Part shown: positions 8,280 through 17,664 of the stretch, one piece after another | How positions within the stretch are numbered: position 1 is the first letter of the stretch | Layout: each line of letters starts with the position of its first letter | Source of the DNA: JAJEFO01 sp965208685 | Lineage (GTDB): Bacteria > Pseudomonadota > Alphaproteobacteria > Rhodobacterales > Rhodobacteraceae | Length of the DNA stretch: 64,000 bases | Assembly: GCA_965208685.1 (NCBI GenBank) | Contig: CBDBPL010000007.1 | Location: forward strand, 3,782,001 to 3,846,000 | Direction: 5' to 3' | Position numbers and translations under genes: made by a program | The notes under the pieces: generated by a model | Told to the model about the DNA's origin: nothing | Seen by the model: the letters and a program-made list of their open reading frames with translations, nothing else | Databases searched by the model: none

Positions 8280-9992
8280 ATGCCAAGCCAAGGCACAAGG
8301 GTCATGAACGGCGGCGAGGCAATCGTCGAGATGCTTCGCCGGTTCGACGTGGACACGATGTTCGGCCTGCCGGGCGAACAGACCCACATTCACGATGCAA
8401 TCTTTCGCCGGAACGACGTCCGGCATCTTCTGGTGCGGCATGAGCAAGCTGCAGCAAAAATGGCCGATTCCCATGCGCGAGCAACCGGCAAGGTCGGTGT
8501 CTGCGATGCAACGGTCGGGCCGGGCGCCACCAATCTGATCAGCGGCATTTCGGAGTCGTTTCTCTCGGGCATTCCCGTCGTGGCCATCGTCTCGGACGTT
8601 CGGGCGGACTGGCGGGGGCGTGAATCGTTTCAGGAGATCGACCAGACAACGCTCTTTCGCTCGATCACCAAGAATGTCTTCTCGGTGGATCATGTCGAGC
8701 GAATCCCGGAATTCGTGAAGCGGGCCTTCCAGATCGCGACCACCGGACGGCCCGGCCCCGTGCTCTTGAGCTTCCCGATGACGACGCTGCGGGCGATGCA
8801 CGAATTCGCCGAAGAAGACCTTGACGTCGACACGCGCTACGCCCGGTGGCCGGCGTACCGACCGACGCCGCCCCGGCGCGAGATTTCCGCCGCGGTCGAC
8901 GCAATCCTGTCCGCCAGGCGTCCGATCATCCTGGGCGGCGGCGGCGTGATGGCATCGGGGGCAATGGACGAGGTCAGGGAGCTCGCAGAACTGCTCGACA
9001 TGCCCGTGGCGACGTCCTACATGGGAAAGGGCACGCTGCCCGAGAACCATCCCCTCAGCCTCGGACCCTATGGTCTCCTCGGGAGGCCGGCGTCAAACGA
9101 ATACGTCCTTCAAGCGGACTTGGGGCTGGCCTTGGGGACTCGCTTCAACAATGTCGGCACGGCGGCCTGGCGCATTCCTGACAGAAAGACGCAACTGGTT
9201 CAGATCGACATCGAGCCGACCCAGATCGGCCGCAACTACGCGGTTGACCTGGCGCTGACAGGCGACATCAAGGCCGTCTTGCAGGAAATGCTCGGTCTTC
9301 TCAAGTCCGACCCTCGTGTCACGTACAAGACGACACAGCGCGACGCCGTTTCCGCCATTGCCGCGAATTGGCGATTGGAGAAGGGCATCGAGTCGCCGCT
9401 TGCCCAGGATCGCGATGCCAGGCCGGTGCATCCGATTCAGGTGATCCGCGCGATGCGGGATGCGATGCGGGACGACGACGTTCTTGTCTGTGATTCCGGG
9501 TTCAACCAGATCTGGGGCGGCCAGTATTTCGAGGTGCGGAGTCCGGGAAGAAACTACTTGGGGCCGCGCGGCTTCGGCGTGATGGGCTACGGGTTGCCTG
9601 CCGCCATCTCGCGCGCCTTGACGACGCCGGACCAGAAGGTCGTCTGCCTGACAGGAGACGGCGGTTTCGCCATGGTCGTGCAGGAGTTGGAGACTGCCGT
9701 GCGCAGCGGCGCCAACCTGACCGTCGTCGTCATGAACAACTCGAACATGCATTTCATCAAGGACAACCAGAGGCTCTTCTTTGACGGCCGCTACATTTCC
9801 ACCGAGTTCACCGAACTGGACTACGCCGAAATAGCGCGCGCGTTCGGCTGCACTGGCATTCGGGTCGAGAACAGCGGCGAACTGGACCAGGCTCTTGCCG
9901 CCGCGATGCGCGGCGACAAGACGTCAGTGATCGACGTGCGCATTCTGGACGATGCCGTACCGGAGCGAGTCAGCCTCCAGTCGTTCAAGTGA
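8280..9992 (+). CDS. ThDP-dependent enzyme of the acetolactate synthase family
   Basis: A 570-residue protein with the three-domain layout of acetohydroxyacid synthase/oxidase-type ThDP enzymes. The catalytic glutamate lies in RHEQAAAKMAD (E55), a central domain spans about 190-330, and the ThDP/Mg motif GDGGFAMVVQELETA with VVMNNSN is in the C-terminal domain. A good AAGGAG site sits six bases before ATG 8280. No small regulatory subunit follows, which argues against a biosynthetic IlvB role. It is more likely a catabolic relative (carboligase, decarboxylase or sulfoacetaldehyde acetyltransferase-like). The operon context with a sulfatase and SDR makes a degradation step the best guess. Confidence 0.8.
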   Translation: MPSQGTRVMNGGEAIVEMLRRFDVDTMFGLPGEQTHIHDAIFRRNDVRHLLVRHEQAAAKMADSHARATGKVGVCDATVGPGATNLISGISESFLSGIPVVAIVSDVRADWRGRESFQEIDQTTLFRSITKNVFSVDHVERIPEFVKRAFQIATTGRPGPVLLSFPMTTLRAMHEFAEEDLDVDTRYARWPAYRPTPPRREISAAVDAILSARRPIILGGGGVMASGAMDEVRELAELLDMPVATSYMGKGTLPENHPLSLGPYGLLGRPASNEYVLQADLGLALGTRFNNVGTAAWRIPDRKTQLVQIDIEPTQIGRNYAVDLALTGDIKAVLQEMLGLLKSDPRVTYKTTQRDAVSAIAANWRLEKGIESPLAQDRDARPVHPIQVIRAMRDAMRDDDVLVCDSGFNQIWGGQYFEVRSPGRNYLGPRGFGVMGYGLPAAISRALTTPDQKVVCLTGDGGFAMVVQELETAVRSGANLTVVVMNNSNMHFIKDNQRLFFDGRYISTEFTELDYAEIARAFGCTGIRVENSGELDQALAAAMRGDKTSVIDVRILDDAVPERVSLQSFK

Positions 9993-10275
9993 ACACACTT
10001 GATTTATTCCGCAACGAGCGCAACATCGTCGCCCGCCGCCCGAAAACGGCCCAAGTTGCCGCGAAACGTGCATGGCATGAAGCCGAACACGCAAATGTCC
10101 ATCAACGCGATGATCCGACTTGGATTTCGTCTTTTCCCCGCGTCGCGAAGCTCACACCCGAATCATAGAAACAAAGCAAGAACAATTTTGGCCCGTGCCC
10201 GAGAAATGTTGCGTATGTTGCTTGATCGTGAGGCAGGATCACGCACGCGCGCATTGCAAAGGGCCGCTCGGCCGG
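9993..10275. other. Intergenic region, no gene seen
   Basis: The region lies between the convergent ThDP-enzyme gene and the glutamine amidotransferase gene. Base composition drops towards AT near 10120-10220. I see no conserved protein, tRNA or clear terminator hairpin in it. Confidence 0.5.
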
Positions 10276-10956
10276 TCAGCTGCGGGCGTCTCTCAGGAAC
10301 CGCGCCATCCTTGCCCCGAACAATGCCGACGACACCGGAAGGTCAAGGCCTTCGCACGCCTCGTCCATGCGATCTTCCGGAACCACGCCCGGTGCACGAA
10401 TGTCCAGGAGCATGCGAATCGCATCGTCGTCGAATTCCGGGTGGGGTTGAACGGTCAGGGCCCAGTTTCCGTATGCCAGGCCGGCATATTCGCAGCCGTC
10501 CGCCGTGGCTATGGTGCGCGCAACGTCCGGCTTCCTGACCACTTGGTCCTGATGCCATGCGTTCAGGGCAATGGTCTCGCCTTCGAAATCGTATTCGACG
10601 CGGCCGATCGACCACCCGCCGGAGAACTTCTCGACCCGTCCCCCGAGTGCCTGCGCGATGACCTGGTGTCCGAAACAGATTCCCACCATCGGGACGCCGT
10701 CCGTGCGGGCATTGCGGATGAAGTCTTCCAAGGGCGGGATGAAAGGCTGGTCATCGTAGGCGCCGTGAAGGGAGCCTGTCAGCAGCCAGCCTTCGGCATC
10801 ACTGACGGAATCCGGGAATTCCATGTCGACCACGCTCCAGGTCCGAAAGGTCAGTCCATGGCCGGCGAGCACGCTTGAATAAAGGTCCGTGTACGTACGG
10901 TCCGCGTAGCCGTCCGCGGTCGGAAAGTGGCCGCATTGCAGGATGCCTATCTGCAT
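10276..10956 (-). CDS. Class I glutamine amidotransferase
   Basis: A 226-residue stand-alone GATase1. The nucleophile motif is GICFGHQ (C94), and the His/Glu pair is in VQPHPEF (H172, E174), so the triad is complete. The start MQIGILQCGHF at 10956 matches the usual N-terminus of GMP-synthase-like GATases of the YfeJ/PuuD-like kind; longer in-frame extensions lack support. Proteins like this hydrolyse glutamine or gamma-glutamyl compounds. No synthetase partner is adjacent, so the physiological substrate is open. Confidence 0.85.
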   Translation of the reverse strand: MQIGILQCGHFPTADGYADRTYTDLYSSVLAGHGLTFRTWSVVDMEFPDSVSDAEGWLLTGSLHGAYDDQPFIPPLEDFIRNARTDGVPMVGICFGHQVIAQALGGRVEKFSGGWSIGRVEYDFEGETIALNAWHQDQVVRKPDVARTIATADGCEYAGLAYGNWALTVQPHPEFDDDAIRMLLDIRAPGVVPEDRMDEACEGLDLPVSSALFGARMARFLRDARS

Positions 10957-11109
10957 GAAACACCTGAACTCCCTGCGCTGGACACTAGACCTGGGCAATT
11001 GCGGCGGCAAGCGCCTTGCGACGCGTCCGCCCGGCATGCCCGCACAGGTTCACATTTGGTGCCGCGGATCTGTCGATTTCGGTACCGCCAGAAGGGACTC
11101 CCGCCCCGT

Positions 11110-11799
11110 TCAGGCGACCAGACGATATCCGCCGGACTCGGTTATCAGCAAACGTGCATTCGACGGCTCCGGCTCGATTTTCTGCCGCAAGCGGTAGATA
11201 TGCGTCTCCAGCGTGTGCGTCGTGACGCCGGCATTGTATCCCCATACCTCGTGGAGAAGCACGTCGCGCGCCACGACCCCGTCCGGCGCTCGATAGAGAA
11301 ACTTCAGGATGTTCGTTTCCTTTTCGGTCAGGCGAATCTTCTTCTCGTCTTCCGTGAGCAGCATCTTCTGGGCGGGCTGGAACGTGTAGGGTCCAAGCTG
11401 AAACACCGCATCCTCTGACTGTTCGTGCTGCCTGAGCTGCGCACGAATCCGCGCAAGCAGCACGGGAAACTTGAACGGCTTGGTGACATAGTCATTGGCG
11501 CCGGCATCAAGACCCAGGATCGTGTCGGCATCGGTGTCGTGGCCCGTCAGCATGAGAATCGGACACTTGACGCCCTGCTTTCTCAGGACGCGACAAAGCT
11601 CGCGTCCGTCCGTGTCGGGCAGTCCGACGTCCAGTATCACCAGATCGTAAATTGCCTGCTTGACCTTCAGCGTGGCTTCCGCGCCGTTCACGGCCTCGAA
11701 GACGTCGAAGTCTTCGGTCAGAATCAGCTGTTCGCCAAGCGCCTCTCGCAGGTCGTCATCGTCATCCACCAGCAGGATCTTCTTCAGGTTCTGGGCCAT
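11110..11799 (-). CDS. OmpR-family response regulator
   Basis: A 229-residue two-component regulator. The receiver domain (about 1-120) has the acidic pocket VDDDDD, the phosphoacceptor aspartate in VILDVGLP (D57), and the conserved lysine in VTKPFK. The C-terminal winged helix (about 135-228) has the recognition-helix motif THTLETHIYRLRQKIE. ATG 11799 has a GGAGG site about 6 bases upstream. No histidine kinase is adjacent, so it is an orphan in this window. Its gene is divergent from ribA across 158 bases, which should contain both promoters. Confidence 0.9.
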   Translation of the reverse strand: MAQNLKKILLVDDDDDLREALGEQLILTEDFDVFEAVNGAEATLKVKQAIYDLVILDVGLPDTDGRELCRVLRKQGVKCPILMLTGHDTDADTILGLDAGANDYVTKPFKFPVLLARIRAQLRQHEQSEDAVFQLGPYTFQPAQKMLLTEDEKKIRLTEKETNILKFLYRAPDGVVARDVLLHEVWGYNAGVTTHTLETHIYRLRQKIEPEPSNARLLITESGGYRLVA

Positions 11800-11957
11800 T
11801 TCGTCCTCCACAGCCTTCCAGAAAGGAAATGCGGAGGTTCCGGTCACCTTGCAAGAAATGCTGCAATTTTTCACCGGGACGTGTCGCGGGCAGTGGAATT
11901 GTTTCAAAAAATCGCCCAAACAGTCCAGGTGGAAAACCTGAACGGCAACGGACACAG

Positions 11958-13034
11958 ATGTCACTGAAACCGAGCATCCAGGAACGCATTGCGCGAGCAC
12001 GTACAGACTTGCGTCTTGGTCTGCCGGTGGTGCTTGTCACCGACACGTCGAGTGCGCTGGTGCTCGCAGCCGACGGAGTCGACCCAGAAAGGCTCTCGGA
12101 TGTCATGAGGCACGGTGCCTCCGTCCTGGCGATTACCGCCCGCCGCGCGGAGACGCTGAGCGCGCGGGCCTATGACGGCGACCTTGCACGGATTCGCCTG
12201 CCCGACGACGCGACTGCAGCCTGGGTCGCATCGGTTGCCGACCCGCAGGACGATCTCTCAAGCCCGATGAAGGGGCCCTTCATTTCGGAACGGGACGGCT
12301 CGGCCCGCATTCACGGGATCGCTCTCCAATTGGTCAAGTCCGCAAGACTTCTCCCCGCGGCCATAGTGACTGGCCTCGACGATGCGCCACCCGAGGAACT
12401 GACGGTGCTGGACACGAACGGCCTTGATGGATTCCTGGCGGCGCCGGCAACTCACGAGGAGGTCGTCTCAGGCCGGGTGCCAATGGCCCTCGCCGAACAA
12501 GGCCGCGTGCACGTGTTCCGGCCTCATGACGGCGGCGAGGATCATGTGGCAGCCGAAATCGGGCGGCCGGCCCGGAACGCCCCCGTGCTGACGAGACTGC
12601 ATTCGGCTTGCTTCACCGGCGATGTCCTTGGTTCCCTGAAGTGCGATTGCGGGGCTCAGTTGCATGCCGCCCTGAAGCAGATGGAGGAAGAAGGGGCAGG
12701 CGTACTGCTCTATCTCCATCAGGAAGGTCGCGGCATCGGCCTGGCCAACAAGATGAGGGCCTACAGTCTGCAGGATCAGGGATTTGACACGGTAGAGGCC
12801 AATCACCGCCTAGGATTCGAGGATGACGAGCGCGACTTTCGCACGGGGGCTGACCTGCTGAAGCGACTTGGGTTTTCATCCGTACGCCTTCTGACCAACA
12901 ATCCGGCAAAGGTCGAAATGATGAAAACGCAGGGAATCGAGGTCGTCGAACGGGTTCCCCTGCGGGCCGGGAAAACCGCCGAAAATGCCGACTACCTTGA
13001 CGTCAAGGCCAGGAAGTCGGGACATCTTCTGTGA
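11958..13034 (+). CDS. ribA: GTP cyclohydrolase II with a RibB-like N-terminal domain
   Basis: A 358-residue enzyme of riboflavin synthesis that opens GTP to the diaminopyrimidine precursor. The C-terminal half (about 180-350) carries the zinc cysteines C218, C229 and C231 in HSACFTGDV...LKCDCG, and HQEGRGIGL. The N-terminal half resembles DHBP synthase (GLPVVLVTDTSSALVLAADG) but lacks the acidic DDxxRENEGD catalytic motif, so it is probably inactive as RibB. A true RibB is encoded at 59777. The stop overlaps the GTG start of the next gene (GTGA). Confidence 0.9.
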   Translation: MSLKPSIQERIARARTDLRLGLPVVLVTDTSSALVLAADGVDPERLSDVMRHGASVLAITARRAETLSARAYDGDLARIRLPDDATAAWVASVADPQDDLSSPMKGPFISERDGSARIHGIALQLVKSARLLPAAIVTGLDDAPPEELTVLDTNGLDGFLAAPATHEEVVSGRVPMALAEQGRVHVFRPHDGGEDHVAAEIGRPARNAPVLTRLHSACFTGDVLGSLKCDCGAQLHAALKQMEEEGAGVLLYLHQEGRGIGLANKMRAYSLQDQGFDTVEANHRLGFEDDERDFRTGADLLKRLGFSSVRLLTNNPAKVEMMKTQGIEVVERVPLRAGKTAENADYLDVKARKSGHLL

Positions 13035-13612
13035 ACGGTCCGGCGAAGGCGACCGAATTCGGATCGAGAGAACACCGTTTCGGACGAGCGTTTCCTCGAG
13101 CGCACGGCGGCAGGTCTGACGACCTGGTCTTGTCCCGGTCCGGGCTTTGGTTCCGGAAGCGGCGCTTTCCCTGCACCATTGGCCGCGGCGGCGTGGTCGA
13201 GGACAAGCGTGAAGGAGACGGCGGCACGCCTTCAGGCATCCATCGGATTGTCGGCATGCTTTACCGTGCCGACCGGGTGGCGAGACCTGCGCCCCTGGCC
13301 AGAACGATCCGTCCCGGTGACTGTTGGTGCGACGATGCCGGACACCCAGCCTACAACCACATGGTCCGGGCGCCCTTCGGGGCGTCCCACGAGCGGCTCT
13401 GGCGTTCAGACCGACTCTACGACCTGGTGTTGCTGACAGACTGGAACTGGCCGGACGCAAGGCCGGGATCGGGCTCGGCGATCTTCGTGCATCGCTGGCG
13501 ACGAAAGGGTTGCCCTACGGAAGGCTGCATTGCGCTCCGGCCCGATCACCTGGCATGGATCGCTCGTGATCTCCCGATCGGCACGAGGCTGATCGTTCCG
13601 CCCCGAGCGTAA
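13031..13612 (+). CDS. L,D-transpeptidase catalytic-domain (YkuD-like) protein
   Basis: A 193-residue protein with the YkuD-type active-site region: a histidine in FVHRW followed by GCPTEGCIAL, where the second cysteine is the likely nucleophile. The usual SHGC is TEGC here, as in a subgroup of proteobacterial YkuD-like proteins. No clear signal peptide is visible, so export is uncertain. It begins at GTG 13031 inside the ribA stop, giving translational coupling. The likely role is peptidoglycan cross-linking or a related acyl transfer. Confidence 0.75.
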   Translation: MNGPAKATEFGSREHRFGRAFPRAHGGRSDDLVLSRSGLWFRKRRFPCTIGRGGVVEDKREGDGGTPSGIHRIVGMLYRADRVARPAPLARTIRPGDCWCDDAGHPAYNHMVRAPFGASHERLWRSDRLYDLVLLTDWNWPDARPGSGSAIFVHRWRRKGCPTEGCIALRPDHLAWIARDLPIGTRLIVPPRA

Positions 13613-13981
13613 CCCCTCGCCAGAAACGCGGTTCATCCTGCACGCCAGCGCAGGCGGCGCCGTGCGTTGCGTCTCCTGTGGTCACGGCCTGTGCCCATGC
13701 AAGGCACGGCCAGTTCACTGCGCTCCGCGTTGTCTCTTGAAGGCGGCGGGAACAGCCTGGTTTTCCGAGATGAGGACAAGACGTGCTTCGCGCCCGTTCC
13801 CTTCCAGCCGTTGCGCCATTTCGGCGCCCGTGCGCTTGAACGCGCCCTCGCATCTTCGAACGCCTCCGGATGATGCATCTCCGTTCCGCAACGCCAGTTT
13901 CCGACTGCCCGCCATGGTCTGTGCCGACGGGAGGCATGCTGCCTTGCCCTGACCAGGCTCAATTCGAAGAACTCGCCTGCC
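13613..13981. other. Intergenic region, no gene seen
   Basis: These 369 bases lie between two convergent genes (the YkuD-like gene and yggS). Several overlapping open frames exist on both strands, but none has a recognisable protein, a ribosome site or internal consistency. I see no RNA gene or strong terminator hairpin. Confidence 0.5.
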
Positions 13982-14635
13982 TCAACCGCGCTCCCGCGCC
14001 CCGAAGACTGCGGAACCCACGCGGACATGCGTGGCCCCCTGGGCGATCGCCTCCTCGACATCTCCGCTCATTCCCATTGAAAGGCCAGGCAGATCGTTGC
14101 GATCCGCAATCTTTTTCAGGAGCGCGAAATGCAGGCTGGGAGGCTCGTCGACAGGTGGAAGGCACATGAGCCCCTTCAACGGCAGTTCAAGCGCCCTGCA
14201 TCCCGCAACCAGTTCATCCGCCTCCTCCACGGCAACGCCGGCCTTCTGAGGTTCGTTGCCGGTGTTCACCTGGACGAACAGGTCAGGGCAAGAACCGGTC
14301 TCGCCCGCAATCCGGGCGATCGTCGTGGCAAGTTTCAGGCGGTCGACCACGTGGATGGCATCGAACAACGCCATGGCGGACCGCACCTTGTTGGTCTGCA
14401 GCGCGCCGACAAGGTGCAATTCAACGTCCGGGAACCGTTCACGAAATGCTGGCCACCTGCCTTGGGCTTCCTGCAGCCGGTTCTCGCCGAAGACGCGATG
14501 CCCTTGCCCGAGCACTGCCTCTATGCGGTCAGTCGGCTGGAGCTTTGACACGGCGATCAGCGAAATGTCGGCAACATCGCGGCCGTGGGCATCGGCGGCA
14601 CGGGCAATGCGCGTCCTGGTTTCATTCAGCGACAT
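13982..14635 (-). CDS. PLP homeostasis protein, YggS/PROSC family
   Basis: A 217-residue single-domain fold-type III PLP protein. The PLP lysine is in ISLIAVSKLQP (near residue 31). FGENRLQEA, HLVGALQTNK and GLSMGMSGD(V)E are family signatures, the last binding the phosphate. It controls free PLP levels and has no known catalytic turnover. The gene start overlaps the 3' end of the upstream sulfotransferase gene by 14 bases on the same strand, so the two are co-transcribed. Confidence 0.93.
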   Translation of the reverse strand: MSLNETRTRIARAADAHGRDVADISLIAVSKLQPTDRIEAVLGQGHRVFGENRLQEAQGRWPAFRERFPDVELHLVGALQTNKVRSAMALFDAIHVVDRLKLATTIARIAGETGSCPDLFVQVNTGNEPQKAGVAVEEADELVAGCRALELPLKGLMCLPPVDEPPSLHFALLKKIADRNDLPGLSMGMSGDVEEAIAQGATHVRVGSAVFGARERG

Positions 14636-16802
14636 GGCCGTCCTCTCTCAGTATGTCGATCATCGGTTTCAAGTCCGCTTCGAATCTCCGCCAGCCCTTC
14701 ACCGACGCGCTCGTAATGGGCTGACGCACCTGGAAGACGCTTAGCGTCTGGACCCGGCCAGCGCGTTCGTGAAAGTTCAGGCACGCGTCCTCCCAATCAA
14801 GCCCGCAAGCCGCGATCAACCTCCTGGTCTCCTCCTCCGGATCCGCGACCAGCGTCTCGTATGACACTTCATGAAACCAGTCCGGCACGCGCTCGCGCCA
14901 GAGGCCGATCATGCGTTCGAATTCGTCGTAGTACCGCGCAAGCTTTTCAAGGTCATAGGCGTAACCGTGCGTGCCCTGGGCAAACCGGCTCTTGTAGATC
15001 GAGAACAGGTTGTCCCTCGGATCCCGTCGCACCACAACGAAGCGCGCATTCGGCAGAGCCAGCTTCAGGGCTCCGATGTGCTCGAACGTGTAGATGGACT
15101 TGTCGGTCACGTGACGTGCGCCAGGAAACCGCCTCCCGATGGCCTTGGAGTAGTCCCGGCCGATGCCGGCAACGACATCCGGGTCGGGATCGTCACCGGG
15201 CCTGCCCGGTCTTTCGACCTGCAGCGCACGGCAGAAATAGGATGCAAACCCGAGTTCGCCGCCGCTCTCCACGCCCGAATGCGCGGCTATGATCTGCTCG
15301 ACAAGCGTCGTGCCGGACCGGGGCAGCCCGGTCACGAAAATCGGTGCGAAACTGTTCTCGGCAGCTGCGCGCGTCCTCGTGAAATCAATCCGTCCATAGG
15401 CTTCGCGACACTCGGCGATTTCGGAGAATCTCTGTTCTGCGGACACGCTGGACAGCTCGTCCGCAATCCGGTTCGCCTCGCCGAGAAACCGGAAGACGCG
15501 CGCGTCGTCACGGGTGTCCTCAAGGGCCTTGGCGACGGCGAATCCGAGGTTCATGCGATCCTCGTCGCCGATGTCCGTTCGCTCGAACAGATCGATCATT
15601 TTGTCGACAATCGGGTCGTCCCTGGTGGCCTTGTGGCTGATCATGAGGCGGCGATAGGCATCGCCGTTCTTCGGGTGCTGCTCGATGACGCTTCGAAAGA
15701 GATCATGCGCCTCGTCGAAGTCGCCTCGTGTCTGCAGCATCGAGGCCTTGAACATGAGCGCCCCGGCGTGCGTCGGCGCGTCTTTCAGGACCTGGTCGAT
15801 CTCGGCGAGCGCGTCCGCAGACCTTTGGACATTCTCAAGCGCATCCGCAAAGGCAAGACGCAGACCGACCGAAACGCCATTCCTGCTCCGTGCGGCAAGC
15901 GTGATCACACGCGCGTAGGCCTCGACGGCAGCATCGTGGTCGCCGTGGCGGGCACAGGCATCCCCGAGCTCGATGAAGAGGCGGGCATCCTTGCGGTCAA
16001 GCCGGGACGCCCGTTCCAGGAGCACAATGGCCGCTTGGTGATGGCCGAGCCTTGAAAGCGATGCTCCCAGTCCCGCCAGTCCAGGCACGCCGTCGGGCGC
16101 AAGGATCACAGCAGGCCGCAGGGCCTTTGCCGCGTCGCGAATTCGGCCCGCGTTGAACAGGACCCGGCCAGCGCCGCCGTAGGCCTCGGCGTAGTCCGGA
16201 TCCAGCTTGATGGCGCGCTGGTAGCTGGCGATGGCGTCGTCTGACCGGTCCTGGGAGGCCAAGGCCTCGGCGAGGATGCAGGCAACCACGGCGGAGCGCG
16301 GAGCCTTGCGCAGGAGCGCGGCGGCCTTCGCCTCGACTGCCGCCGCGTCACCGGAACGGAGACCGGCAGCCAGCCCGGCGATGACCTTGGAAGGCACGCC
16401 CCCCAGGCGCGGGCGCGACGCCTTGCGCAGAGACCCGAACCTGTCCTGCAGCCGGGCGCGGACTTGCGGGCTGACGGGAGCGGACTTCAGGGCGGCAAGG
16501 AATCCTCGCCTGTCGACCTTGCTGCCGCCGAGGGCGACCGCTTCCGCCCATCCCTGCCACACCTGTTCGGTATCAGGCTGCAGGGCTGCAGCATGACGGA
16601 ACCACGCGATGGAGTCCTTGAAGCGCAGGGTCCTGAGCAGCAGACGCGCCACCTGGAAGCTCGCATCGGCATGTTCGGGGTTGTTCGCGGCGACACCCAG
16701 AAATTCCGTCAGGGCCTCGCGGAACTTCTTCTCCGCGAGAAGCCTGACTCCGGCTTCATGCGCGAAAGCGCGGTCAGCGGGCTGGGGTCGGGAAGGTGGC
16801 AT
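14622..16802 (-). CDS. TPR-repeat sulfotransferase
   Basis: A 726-residue protein with about ten tetratricopeptide-like repeats (residues about 10-420) followed by a PAPS-dependent sulfotransferase domain (about 465-720). The 5'-phosphosulfate loop is VTGLPRSGTTLVEQII and the 3'-phosphate site is FVVVRRDPRDNLFSIYKSRF. ATG 16802 is chosen because the upstream extension is low-complexity and lacks similarity. The acceptor is unknown; relatives sulfate proteins or glycans. The by-product PAP would be removed by the CysQ-like enzyme at 27003. It is transcribed with yggS. Confidence 0.88.
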   Translation of the reverse strand: MPPSRPQPADRAFAHEAGVRLLAEKKFREALTEFLGVAANNPEHADASFQVARLLLRTLRFKDSIAWFRHAAALQPDTEQVWQGWAEAVALGGSKVDRRGFLAALKSAPVSPQVRARLQDRFGSLRKASRPRLGGVPSKVIAGLAAGLRSGDAAAVEAKAAALLRKAPRSAVVACILAEALASQDRSDDAIASYQRAIKLDPDYAEAYGGAGRVLFNAGRIRDAAKALRPAVILAPDGVPGLAGLGASLSRLGHHQAAIVLLERASRLDRKDARLFIELGDACARHGDHDAAVEAYARVITLAARSRNGVSVGLRLAFADALENVQRSADALAEIDQVLKDAPTHAGALMFKASMLQTRGDFDEAHDLFRSVIEQHPKNGDAYRRLMISHKATRDDPIVDKMIDLFERTDIGDEDRMNLGFAVAKALEDTRDDARVFRFLGEANRIADELSSVSAEQRFSEIAECREAYGRIDFTRTRAAAENSFAPIFVTGLPRSGTTLVEQIIAAHSGVESGGELGFASYFCRALQVERPGRPGDDPDPDVVAGIGRDYSKAIGRRFPGARHVTDKSIYTFEHIGALKLALPNARFVVVRRDPRDNLFSIYKSRFAQGTHGYAYDLEKLARYYDEFERMIGLWRERVPDWFHEVSYETLVADPEEETRRLIAACGLDWEDACLNFHERAGRVQTLSVFQVRQPITSASVKGWRRFEADLKPMIDILREDGHVAE

Positions 16803-17091
16803 GCGGCGCGTCCGGAAACTTGCCGCGAGACTATGTTCGAGCCCGCCTGATGTCGAGAAGCGGAAGGCGCCTGGGGCGGATCGACCGCAGGGTCGTTGAC
16901 CTGTCCGATGCAAGTGGCGCGAAGCCGGCTCGTTCAGCGCTTCCCGGCAGCGCCCGCTGCCTGCACATGCGGGCTGGCGATGTCCGGGCGGCATCCCTGC
17001 ACTCGAAATCCCTTGAGCCGCCTCGGTCTCTCGGTTACTCATGCATGGGATCCGGAGGCAGCGTGCCCCTTTCTGCATGGATGGCCAGAGA

Positions 17092-17556
17092 ATGAGACCT
17101 AGTCGATTCGCCCCTTTGCTGACGATCATTGCAGTGATCCTGTCCGGTTGCGGCTCGGACCAAAGCGAGTCCAGCAGCAGTTCTTCGGGTTCCGCCCCGG
17201 AGGAAGAGCGCCGGGAGACCATCTGGGACCTCTTCACCAACATTGACGACCCGAATACGACGCTCGAGGTCAACAAGTACATCTGGAACGCTTCGCTCGA
17301 TGTCCTGAGCTTCCTTCCGGTCGAATCCGCCGACCCCTTCTCGGGCGTGATCGTGACCGGCTACGGCACGCCGCCGGGCGGCAACCGTGCGTATCGCGCG
17401 ACCATCATCGTGCGTGACCCGGCACTTGATGCCCGCTCGCTGAAGATCGCGCTCCTGACCCGTTCTGGCCCTGCATCGACGGAAACCGTACGCACCGTCG
17501 AGAACGCCATCCTTACCCGCGCACGCCAGCTCCGGGTTCAGGACCGGGGCCTCTGA
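17092..17556 (+). CDS. DUF3576 lipoprotein
   Basis: A 154-residue exported protein. Signal peptide residues 1-18 end in a lipobox-like LSGC, followed by a serine-rich linker and the DUF3576 domain (IWDLFTNIDDPNTTLEVNKYIW..., VTGYGTPPGG, ARSLKIALLTRSG). DUF3576 genes typically sit just ahead of leuS in Rhodobacterales, as here. The molecular function is not known; envelope location is inferred from the lipobox. ATG 17092 places the signal peptide correctly, with longer frames spoiling it. The 289 bases to the divergent sulfotransferase should hold both promoters. Confidence 0.85.
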   Translation: MRPSRFAPLLTIIAVILSGCGSDQSESSSSSSGSAPEEERRETIWDLFTNIDDPNTTLEVNKYIWNASLDVLSFLPVESADPFSGVIVTGYGTPPGGNRAYRATIIVRDPALDARSLKIALLTRSGPASTETVRTVENAILTRARQLRVQDRGL

Positions 17557-17664
17557 CGACCCCGCAGGTGCCGCGAAGCCTGACGCGCCCGCGAGCGTTG
17601 CTCCCCCTAGACCTTGATCGCAGCCCGGAATAATCAGGCGCTGCACGAAGCCCGAGGATGGCAC

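Noticed and set aside
13633..14061. Minus-strand frame overlapping the yggS 3' end
   Set aside because: It is arginine/serine-rich and overlaps a conserved gene in another frame.
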